From contig JBDUCV010000050.1 in the NCBI GenBank assembly GCA_040003255.1, forward strand, positions 1 to 17,702: 17,702 nucleotides of DNA, written 5' to 3'. The translations under genes and the position numbers were made by a program. This document shows, piece after piece, positions 12,792-17,702 of the stretch. Position 1 is the first letter of the stretch. Every line of letters begins with the position of its first letter. Origin of the DNA: JBDUCV01 sp040003255 (GTDB lineage Bacteria; Actinomycetota; Actinomycetes; Mycobacteriales; Jatrophihabitantaceae). The notes below the pieces were generated by a model. That model made no database searches. It saw nothing but the letters and a program-made list of their open reading frames with translations, and had not been told where the DNA came from.

Positions 12792-13430
12792 GTGTCCGAC
12801 TTCGCCGATGCCCGCTTATACCTGTGCACCGATTCCAGGGCTCGGACCGGCGATCTCGCGCCGTTCCTCGACGCGGTGCTTGCGGCGGGCGTCGATGTCG
12901 TCCAGCTGCGGCAGAAGGGCCTGGAGGCACGCACGGAGATCCGCTTGCTGGAGACATTCGCGGCGGCCGCCGAGCGGCATGGAAAGCTCTTTGCCGTCAA
13001 CGACCGGGCCGACGTGGCACGCGCGGTGCGGGCGCCGATCCTGCATCTCGGGCAGGACGACCTGCCGGTACTGATCGCGCGCCAGATCCTCGGTGACGAG
13101 GTGCTGATCGGCCGCTCGACACATTCCGCGGCCCAAGCCGACGCCGCCCGCGAAGAGGCGGGCGTCAACTACTACTGCACCGGTCCGGTGTGGACCACGC
13201 CGACCAAGCCAGGGCGGCCGGCCGCGGGAATCGAGCTCATCGAGCACGCCGCGGCACATCAGGACCGCCGGCCGTGGTTCGCGATCGGCGGCATCGAGTC
13301 CCTTGAGCGGCTGGACGACGTGATCGCCCGCGGGGCACGGCGCGCGGTAGTCGTTCGCGCCATCACCGAGGCTGAAGACCCAGCCGCCACCACCCGCACG
13401 TTCGCCGCCCGCCTGCGGAACCTTTTCTGA
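12792..13430 (+). CDS. thiE: thiamine-phosphate synthase ThiE
   Basis: 212 residues from GTG 12792. It couples HMP-pyrophosphate with thiazole phosphate to thiamine phosphate. Family motifs are in order: LYLCTDS (9-15), VDVVQLRQKGLEARTE (34-49) with the pyrophosphate-binding QLRQK, KLFAVNDRADVA (65-76), ILHLGQDDLP (83-92), LIGRSTHSAAQADAA (105-119), YYCTGPVWTTPTKPGRPAAG (127-146), WFAIGGIE (162-169) and GARRAVVVRAIT. The variant VWTTPTK is the common actinobacterial form of FxTxTK. There is no Shine-Dalgarno; a TACGCT box 6 nt upstream suggests a leaderless transcript. The frame is open upstream to 12537 but that part is antisense to thiO and the riboswitch. It is divergent from thiO and outside its riboswitch; tenA follows after 151 nt. 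Confidence 0.95.
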   Translation: MSDFADARLYLCTDSRARTGDLAPFLDAVLAAGVDVVQLRQKGLEARTEIRLLETFAAAAERHGKLFAVNDRADVARAVRAPILHLGQDDLPVLIARQILGDEVLIGRSTHSAAQADAAREEAGVNYYCTGPVWTTPTKPGRPAAGIELIEHAAAHQDRRPWFAIGGIESLERLDDVIARGARRAVVVRAITEAEDPAATTRTFAARLRNLF

Positions 13431-13477
13431 CCAACCAGACGCGAAGGGCGAACGATCCTTCGACGGCCCGTGCCCCG

Positions 13478-13577
13478 CCTAAGCCGCCCTAATCCGAGCC
13501 TGCAATGGTGAGCGCGGTAGGTGGCTTGGGGTCACCGCGCAAGCATTGCCGGGCAACTAAATCGACGCAGGAGTTGG
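13478..13577 (+). promoter_or_regulatory. structured leader RNA candidate upstream of tenA
   Basis: The 151-nt gap between thiE and tenA can form several helices. GCAATG (13502-13507) pairs with CATTGC (13544-13549). Nested within, GCGCGGT (13512-13518) pairs with ACCGCGC (13534-13540). The loop of that hairpin, GGTGGCTTGGG (13520-13530), is complementary over 11 pairs (two G-U) to CCTAAGCCGCC (13478-13488), which would make a pseudoknot or an alternative fold. CAACT (13554-13558) pairs with AGTTG (13572-13576) across the tenA Shine-Dalgarno CAGGAG (13568-13573). A further 6-bp hairpin (13442-13447 with 13457-13462) follows the thiE stop and may be a terminator. It lacks the TPP aptamer blocks and I match it to no known riboswitch class. 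Confidence 0.35.
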
Positions 13578-13581
13578 AAAA

Positions 13582-14250
13582 ATGCGGCAGAGCTGGACGC
13601 AGGAGCTGTGGGCGACGGCCGAGGATACCTACGGGGCGATCCTCGATCATCCCTTCGTGAAGGGGCTCACGACCGGCACGCTGGACCAGGCGTCCTTCGC
13701 TTATTACGTCGCGCAGGACGCGCACTACCTGGGCCACTTTGCCCGGGCGCTGGCGATCGTCGGAGCGAAGGCGCCGACGCACGCCGACACGGGCCTGTTC
13801 GCCAAGCACGCCGCCGAGACCGTCGAGGTCGAACTGCTGCTGCACGAGGCGCTGCTGGCCGAGCTCGGCCTCGAGCCCGCGACTGTCGCTGAAACCGCGA
13901 TGTCACCGACGACGATGGCGTACACCAGCTACCTGCTTGCATCGGTCTATGCGGGCAGCTTCGCCGAGGGTCTCGCTGCCGTGCTGCCTTGCTACTGGAT
14001 ATACGCGCGGGTGGGGGCCGCTCTCGTCGCGCAGGGTTCGCCCGACCCGCGTTACCAGCGCTGGATCGACACCTACGCAGGCGAGGCGTTCGCTGCGACC
14101 GTTGCCGACGTGCTCGCCCTGGCTGACCGCATCGGCGGATCGCTCGGCGCTGCCGATTCCGCGTCCGCTCGCGCGCGTTTCGCCACCACAGCCCGCTACG
14201 AATGGATGTTCTGGGACGCGGCCTGGCGACAGGAGACCTGGCCAATCTGA
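13582..14250 (+). CDS. tenA: TenA, thiaminase II / aminopyrimidine aminohydrolase
   Basis: 222 residues, the normal length of TenA. All-helical protein with conserved blocks: DHPFVKGLTTGTLDQASFAYYV (22-43), QDAHYLGHFARAL (45-57), AYTSYLL (113-119), GLAAVLPCYWIYARVG (130-145), RWIDTYAGEAF (160-170) and RYEWMFWDAAW (205-215). By comparison with Bacillus subtilis TenA (Asp44, Cys135, Glu205) the catalytic residues are Asp46, Cys137 and Glu207, all present. The enzyme hydrolyses 4-amino-5-aminomethyl-2-methylpyrimidine to HMP, salvaging the pyrimidine of degraded thiamine for ThiE. ATG 13582 has GGAG 8 nt upstream, and that site lies in a potential hairpin. The gene is co-directional with thiE but separated by a long leader, so it may have its own control. 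Confidence 0.95.
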   Translation: MRQSWTQELWATAEDTYGAILDHPFVKGLTTGTLDQASFAYYVAQDAHYLGHFARALAIVGAKAPTHADTGLFAKHAAETVEVELLLHEALLAELGLEPATVAETAMSPTTMAYTSYLLASVYAGSFAEGLAAVLPCYWIYARVGAALVAQGSPDPRYQRWIDTYAGEAFAATVADVLALADRIGGSLGAADSASARARFATTARYEWMFWDAAWRQETWPI

Positions 14251-14285
14251 GGCGGGTCGCGCCAGCGCAGAATCCGCTGACGGGC

Positions 14286-14320
14286 TTGACATCCGCAACT
14301 TGTTAGTGAACACTCACTTC
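14286..14320 (+). promoter_or_regulatory. tetR promoter with overlapping operator
   Basis: A perfect -35 TTGACA (14286-14291) is followed after 17 nt by AACACT (14309-14314), which would place the transcription start within about 2 nt of the tetR ATG. Across the -10 lies an inverted repeat AGTGA (14305-14309), 4 nt, TCACT (14314-14318), with partial extension to TTAGTGA on the left. Such a site suits an autorepressing TetR dimer. Confidence 0.6.
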
Positions 14321-14322
14321 CT

Positions 14323-14883
14323 ATGAAGGCAGCAGTGGCGACGAGGCAGACGGCGGACGAGCGGCGGGTGGCGGTGCTGGACGCGGCGACGCACGAGTTT
14401 GGGTTACGCGGTCTGCACGGCGCCTCAACGGAGGACATCGCCCGCGCGGCTGGCATCTCACAGCCATACCTTTTCCGGCTCTTCGGGTCGAAGAAGGAGC
14501 TCTACCTGGCCGCATGTCAGCGCTGCGTCGACGAGCTGTACCTGGTCTTCGCCCGCGCGGCGGAAGGCCGCTCGGGCGTAGATGCGCTGCACGCGATGGG
14601 CGATGCGTACACCGAAATTATGCAAGATCACGACCGGTTGATGCTCATGCTCAAGTCATGGACGTCGTGCGACGACCCCGACATCGCCCGCGTCACTCGT
14701 AGCGCCTGGCGCAACCTCGTCGACCTCGCGGAGCAAAGCTCCGGCGAACCCGCCTCAGTTGTCAGCCGCTTCTTCGCCAACGGCATGCTCATCACGATCT
14801 TCATGTCGCTGAAGCTGGTCGAGGATCCTGAGCCCTGGTCCACCCGCCTGCTAGAGGCTTGCCGGGAAGACATGACCGAATAG
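14323..14883 (+). CDS. TetR/AcrR family transcriptional regulator
   Basis: 186 residues. The N-terminal TetR DNA-binding domain is complete: RRVAVLDAATHEFGLRGLHG (14-33), then ASTEDIARAAGISQPYLFRLFGSKKELYLA with the recognition helix around residues 44-54. The C-terminal helices (about 70-180) form a ligand-binding and dimerisation domain of the common YfiR-like size; the ligand cannot be told. There is no Shine-Dalgarno in front of ATG 14323, in keeping with a transcript that starts only a few bases upstream. It stands 68 nt upstream of the DHA2 exporter in the same direction, the usual repressor-efflux pump pair. Its operator covers its own promoter, and related half-sites precede the exporter. 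Confidence 0.93.
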   Translation: MKAAVATRQTADERRVAVLDAATHEFGLRGLHGASTEDIARAAGISQPYLFRLFGSKKELYLAACQRCVDELYLVFARAAEGRSGVDALHAMGDAYTEIMQDHDRLMLMLKSWTSCDDPDIARVTRSAWRNLVDLAEQSSGEPASVVSRFFANGMLITIFMSLKLVEDPEPWSTRLLEACREDMTE

Positions 14884-14897
14884 ATCACTTCTTTTTT

Positions 14898-14929
14898 TCA
14901 CTAATTTTTGAAACTAACCGCTCACTAAC
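14898..14929 (+). repeat. three direct ACTAA repeats before the exporter gene
   Basis: In an AT-rich 68-nt gap, TTCACTAA (to 14904), AACTAAC (14912-14918) and TCACTAAC (14922-14929) repeat with 13- and 11-nt periods. TCACTAA is the exact complement of the TTAGTGA half-site in the tetR operator, so these are likely binding sites for the same repressor, arranged on nearly one face of the helix. A consensus promoter is not evident here. Confidence 0.45.
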
Positions 14930-14951
14930 ACCGTCCCGCTAAGGAGCAGAG

Positions 14952-16355
14952 ATGAGAAACCGGACTCTCTGGACGTTCGCGATCACGTCCGTCGCGCTGT
15001 TCATGGTCACTCTCGACAATCTCGTCGTCACGACCGCGATTCCGGTGATCCGGCAGGATCTCGGCGCGTCACTCGAAAGCTTGGAGTGGACGGTGAACGC
15101 CTACACGCTCACCTTCGCCGTGCTGCTTCTGACCGGCGCGGCGCTCGGCGATCGCTTTGGCCGCCGTCGGCTGTTTTCGCTCGGTGTCGGGGTCTTCACC
15201 GCGGGCTCGGTCGCGGCGGCTCTGGCACCGTCGATCGAGCTACTCAACCTTGCCCGGGCGGTACAGGGACTCGGCGGCGCAATCGTCATGCCGCTGACCC
15301 TCACCATCCTCAGTGCTGCGGTGCCCGCCGACAAGCGGGGCCTCGCGCTGGGCGCATGGGGCGGGATCAGCGGGCTGGCAGTCGCCCTCGGACCGGTGGT
15401 AGGCGGCGCCATCGTGCAAGGGATCTCTTGGCAGTGGATCTTCTGGCTGAACGTGCCGATCGGGGTCGTCCTAGTACCGCTCGGGTTGTCCCGCCTGGCC
15501 GAGAGCCATGGCCCGGCCGGCAAGCTCGACCTTCTTGGGCTCGGCCTCTCCAGCGCAGGCCTGTTCGGCATCGTGTGGGGACTTGTGCGTGGCAACGCGC
15601 AGGGCTGGGCGAGCGCGGAGATCCTCGGTGCGCTGACCGCGGGAGTTGTTCTGCTCGCTGCGTTCGTGACATGGGAACTGCGGGCCGATAACCCGATGCT
15701 GCCTATGCGGTTCTTCCGCAATGCCACGTTCACGCTCGCGAACGCAGCGTCGATGTTCATGTTCTTCGGGATGTTCGGCTCGGTCTTCCTGCTCTCGCAG
15801 TTCTTCCAGACGGTGCAAGGATATTCGCCGCTGGGCTCCGGCCTGCGCATCCTGCCTTGGACTATTGCGCCCATGTTCGTCGCGCCGCTCGCGGGTGCGC
15901 TGTCGGACAAGATTGGCGGCAAGACGCTGATCGGTGTCGGGCTTTCGTTGCAGGCCGCCGGGCTGGCATGGATAGGACTCATCTCGACGCCGACCACCCC
16001 CTATGCCGAATTCGTAGGCCCGTTCGTCCTGGCCGGTGTTGGCATGGGACTCTTCTTCGCGCCGGTCGCGAACGTGGTGCTCTCGGCGGTACGGCCCGCA
16101 GAGGAGGGCCAGGCGTCGGGCGCGAACAACGCGATCCGTGAACTCGGCGGCGTATTCGGCGTCGCCGTGTTGGCATCGGTCTTCGCACGGATCGGCGGAT
16201 ACCGGAGCGGACAGACATTCGTCGACGGCATGAACCCGGCGATTCTCGTCGGCGCCGGCGTGGTGGCACTGGGCGCAGCGGCTGCATTCGCGATCCCGCG
16301 CCACCGGACCCGCCAAGAGAGCCAAATCGCCGAGGCTCAGCTCGTGGCCGCATAG
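14952..16355 (+). CDS. DHA2 family MFS drug exporter (EmrB/QacA type)
   Basis: 467 residues, consistent with the 14-helix DHA2 family of proton-coupled drug exporters. Helix 1 carries motif D1 in altered form, FMVTLDNLVVTTAIPVI (17-33; the usual LDxTIVNVALP). Motif A GALGDRFGRRR-like sequence lies at 63-73. RAVQGLGGA (102-110) is motif B with its Arg. Motif C is GISGLAVALGPVVGGAIV (138-155), followed by WQWIFWLNVPIG typical of DHA2. A central loop at about 185-195 separates the two halves, and the chain ends in a polar tail. ATG 14952 has AAGGAG at ideal spacing. Located directly after a tetR gene, it is probably induced by a compound that releases the repressor. Substrate unknown. Confidence 0.95.
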   Translation: MRNRTLWTFAITSVALFMVTLDNLVVTTAIPVIRQDLGASLESLEWTVNAYTLTFAVLLLTGAALGDRFGRRRLFSLGVGVFTAGSVAAALAPSIELLNLARAVQGLGGAIVMPLTLTILSAAVPADKRGLALGAWGGISGLAVALGPVVGGAIVQGISWQWIFWLNVPIGVVLVPLGLSRLAESHGPAGKLDLLGLGLSSAGLFGIVWGLVRGNAQGWASAEILGALTAGVVLLAAFVTWELRADNPMLPMRFFRNATFTLANAASMFMFFGMFGSVFLLSQFFQTVQGYSPLGSGLRILPWTIAPMFVAPLAGALSDKIGGKTLIGVGLSLQAAGLAWIGLISTPTTPYAEFVGPFVLAGVGMGLFFAPVANVVLSAVRPAEEGQASGANNAIRELGGVFGVAVLASVFARIGGYRSGQTFVDGMNPAILVGAGVVALGAAAAFAIPRHRTRQESQIAEAQLVAA

Positions 16356-16358
16356 CCT

Positions 16359-16379
16359 CAGCCCACTACCAGCGGGCTG
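16359..16379 (+). terminator. hairpin after the MFS gene
   Basis: CAGCCC (16359-16364) and GGGCTG (16374-16379) form a 6-bp stem with a 9-nt loop 3 nt after the stop codon. There is no U-tract. It would separate the exporter from the PGPGW gene, which has its own -10 box. Confidence 0.45.
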
Positions 16380-16392
16380 TCTGACCTCGTCG

Positions 16393-16398
16393 TAGCCT
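16393..16398 (+). promoter_or_regulatory. -10 box (TAGCCT) for the PGPGW gene
   Basis: TAnnnT hexamer 6 nt before ATG 16405, fitting a leaderless transcript that begins at that ATG. This favours ATG 16405 over the adjacent GTG 16402. Confidence 0.35.
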
Positions 16399-16404
16399 GC
16401 GGTG

Positions 16405-16824
16405 ATGACAGCGAAAGGCCCGCAGAGCATCGCCGCGGATCCTGCTGCCGAAACAGGCGACGTTCGCCGCCGGCGGTTCCGGGCGTTGCACGTCATCCGG
16501 GAGCGCGCGCGACGGCTGCCCGGCGGCGGGCTGGCTTGGCGGATCTGCATCGCGCTGCTGGGGTTGGTCATCGTCGTGGTCGGCGTGATCCTGCTTCCGT
16601 TGCCCGGGCCAGGATGGCTGATCATCTTCGTCGGCCTCGGCGTGTGGTCTACCGAGTTCAAATGGGCCGAGCGGTTGCTCCGTTACGCCCGGCGACACGT
16701 GCACCGTTGGACCGACTGGGCGATGCGCCAGCCGCGGTTCGTGCAGAGCGCTATCGCCGCTGCAGGCCTCGTCCTGCTCGTCGGCGGGGCGTTGGCAACC
16801 TGGTGGGTGATCGGTCGCTTCTGA
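16405..16824 (+). CDS. PGPGW-motif membrane protein (TIGR02611 family)
   Basis: 139 residues from ATG 16405; GTG 16402 would add one residue. A basic N-terminal cytosolic part (RRRRFRALHVIRERARRLPG at 21-40) leads into a hydrophobic helix at 46-66 that ends in the signature LPLPGPGWLIIFVGLGVWSTEF (65-85), the PGPGW motif that defines the family. An amphipathic basic stretch (WAERLLRYARRHVHRWTDWA) and a last helix at about 114-135 follow. The family is widespread in actinobacteria and its function is unknown. The gene lies between the exporter and tRNA-Val and seems to be transcribed alone. Confidence 0.9.
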   Translation: MTAKGPQSIAADPAAETGDVRRRRFRALHVIRERARRLPGGGLAWRICIALLGLVIVVVGVILLPLPGPGWLIIFVGLGVWSTEFKWAERLLRYARRHVHRWTDWAMRQPRFVQSAIAAAGLVLLVGGALATWWVIGRF

Positions 16825-16889
16825 TGCCGGGCGGCCGCGCTTCGCGATGTAGTCTGGCGTCGCTTCGCCCGGCTTCCGTCGCCGGCGAA

Positions 16890-16961
16890 GGGCGATTAGC
16901 TCAGCGGGAGAGCACTGCCTTCACACGGCAGGGGTCACTGGTTCGATCCCAGTATCGCCCA
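16890..16961 (+). tRNA. tRNA-Val (anticodon CAC)
   Basis: A full cloverleaf can be drawn: acceptor GGGCGAT (16890-16896) with ATCGCCC (16954-16960) and discriminator A16961, D arm GCTC...GAGC, anticodon stem CTGCC/GGCAG around loop TTCACAC with anticodon CAC, variable GGGTC, and T arm ACTGG-TTCGATC-CCAGT. CCA is not encoded. A TAGTCT box at about 16851-16856 may be its -10, and a 7-bp repeat (16863-16869 with 16884-16890) in the leader may help 5' processing. It reads GTG valine codons, which are frequent in this high-GC genome. Confidence 0.97.
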
Positions 16962-16972
16962 CAAGCGTGGAT

Positions 16973-16991
16973 GGCCCGCGAACGCTGGGCC
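16973..16991 (+). terminator. possible terminator after tRNA-Val
   Basis: GGCCC (16973-16977) and GGGCC (16987-16991) form a short GC stem, with a CTTTTC stretch about 9 nt further on. The stem is only 5 bp, so the call is weak, but it is well placed 12 nt after the tRNA. Confidence 0.35.
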
Positions 16992-17011
16992 GGATGCATC
17001 TTTTCCCAAGA

Positions 17012-17457
17012 TCATGTGGGTGCCTCGTGCAATATAAGTGCAATACCGACCGCCACGTGAGCACGTAACGGGGTCGAGCACCTGGGCGAGGTTGGCCGTC
17101 CGATCGGTTCAGGCTTTCCGCAATAGCTGACCTCACGACCAGGTTCCATGGCCTCTGACCGCTCGGCACGCCACTGCTCGTAGCCGTCGCCGAATGGGAT
17201 CGCTTTCGAGCTGAACAGTAGGAAGCATTCGTAGAGTACGGCGCGCTGGGCGAGTCCGCCGCCTCACAGATCGACGAGCAGAGTCGAGCTCGGACTGGTC
17301 GAGCTCCCAGCGAGAACGATTTCGAGTGCCGAAGTACAAGGGCGGGCGATGGCTGTGGATCAACTCGTTCCTGGATCCGGCCCCAGGTCAAGAAGTAGCG
17401 GAGGGCGCCATCTTCGAACTCGACCTCGACGGCCACGACGTCGTCCAAGTTTGGCAC
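17012..17457 (-). pseudogene. frameshifted conserved hypothetical gene
   Basis: From GTG 17457, with a GAGGAAG Shine-Dalgarno upstream, the minus strand encodes VPNLDDVVAVEVEFEDGALR then YFLTWGRIQERVDP, LVLRHSKSFSLG, VRARLCSSICEAAD at residues 1-76 or so. In that frame the sequence then degrades into Ser/Thr/Arg-rich text. At about 17235-17250 the coding pattern moves to the next frame: VLYECFLLFSSKAIPFGDGY, EQWRAERSEAMEPGREV, continuing to TGA at 17012-17014. The whole region is 446 nt, one short of a codon multiple. I recall intact actinobacterial proteins of this type with an EAAD...YFYECF passage, so this is probably one gene broken by a single-base deletion, or a sequencing error. Function of the family unknown. 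Confidence 0.6.
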
Positions 17458-17548
17458 CCTAACTTCCTCGGCGTGGCTGCACGACCGCGCGCCCCATGCG
17501 GCATAGTCCGTGCGTGCGGCAGGGCGATATTGCTGAGTTCGAGGGGTG

Positions 17549-17702
17549 CTAGCCCCGCGAGTCGGTTGCCGGTAGCTTGCGGTCGCCGAAGGCGAACAGC
17601 GCGCTGACCAGCAGGTAGACCAGGCACACCAGCACGCAGTTGATGGCCACCCGCCCGTATCCATGGGTGGTGACGTCGACGAACGGATAGGGGTACCACC
17701 TG
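17549..17702 (-). CDS. C-terminal end of a Pr6Pr-like membrane protein (partial)
   Basis: The last codons of a minus-strand gene whose start lies beyond the window. The visible 50 residues begin WYPYPFVDVTTHGYGRVAIN, then a hydrophobic helix CVLVCLVYLLVSALFAFG and a short polar tail ending DSRG before TAG (17551-17549). The WYPYPFxD...GYxxV block followed by a final membrane helix is the usual C-terminus of the Pr6Pr / FAR-17a-AIG1-like family of six-helix membrane proteins. Only the end is available, so the assignment rests on this motif. The broken gene at 17012-17457 lies 91 nt downstream in the same direction. Confidence 0.65.
   Translation of the reverse strand, partial: RWYPYPFVDVTTHGYGRVAINCVLVCLVYLLVSALFAFGDRKLPATDSRG

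Noticed and set aside
15471..16661. Long open frame on the minus strand opposite the MFS gene
   Set aside because: Arg/Gly/His-rich composition and lack of any motif; it is the GC-bias shadow of the clearly identified exporter.
16921..16980. Minus-strand frame ending in VGDTGIEPVTPAV across the tRNA
   Set aside because: This peptide is the antisense translation of tRNA-Val and a well-known annotation artefact; the tRNA explains the sequence fully.
16890..17702. tRNA-Val as an integration site for a genomic island
   Set aside because: No integrase and no second copy of the tRNA 3' end were seen in the window; the downstream genes look like ordinary chromosomal ones.

Overview
The window is high-GC DNA (roughly two thirds G+C by eye) with strong G/C third-position bias, GTG starts, few T-tract terminators and several start codons placed 6-7 nt after a TAnnnT -10 box, as expected for leaderless mRNAs. 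Together with the gene content (thiO-thiS-thiG, a PGPGW-motif membrane protein beside tRNA-Val, DUF4389, DHA2 MFS with TetR) this points to a chromosomal segment of an Actinomycetota bacterium. I cannot name the genus. There is no sign of phage, plasmid, CRISPR or intact transposon.

Left part (1-5260) is a loose collection of small, mostly minus-strand genes: an unrecognised plus-strand protein; a multi-span membrane protein followed by the stump of its ABC ATPase partner; a DUF4389 membrane protein behind a 13-bp palindrome; a small two-helix membrane protein; a secreted BNR/Asp-box protein; a small charged helical protein; and an SRPBCC/TfoX-domain gene pair. Two places look like rearrangement scars: the ABC stump at 604-723, and a plus-strand promoter/RBS/start stump at 4353-4420 that abuts the abnormal C-terminal tail of the TfoX-domain gene.

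Middle-left (5422-9301) is a tight three-gene plus-strand unit: a 616-aa protein joining a GT4-type glycosyltransferase to a left-handed beta-helix acyltransferase, a coiled-coil SAM methyltransferase (ATGA overlap), and a second GT-B glycosyltransferase. It looks like a glycan assembly and decoration module. A slipin (SPFH) gene follows after a gap that starts with a hairpin.

Middle-right (10552-14250) is a thiamine locus. thiO-thiS-thiG run leftward behind a canonical TPP riboswitch. thiE runs rightward from a promoter that overlaps the thiO promoter and appears leaderless, so it escapes the riboswitch. tenA follows thiE behind a 151-nt leader that can fold into several helices, one of which covers the Shine-Dalgarno site. 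ThiO/ThiS/ThiG make the thiazole, TenA salvages the pyrimidine, and ThiE joins the two into thiamine phosphate.

Right part (14286-17702) has a TetR repressor with an operator over its own promoter and a co-directional DHA2 MFS exporter whose upstream region repeats half of that operator. It then has a PGPGW membrane protein, tRNA-Val(CAC), a frameshifted conserved gene on the minus strand, and the C-terminal end of a Pr6Pr-like membrane protein that runs off the window.
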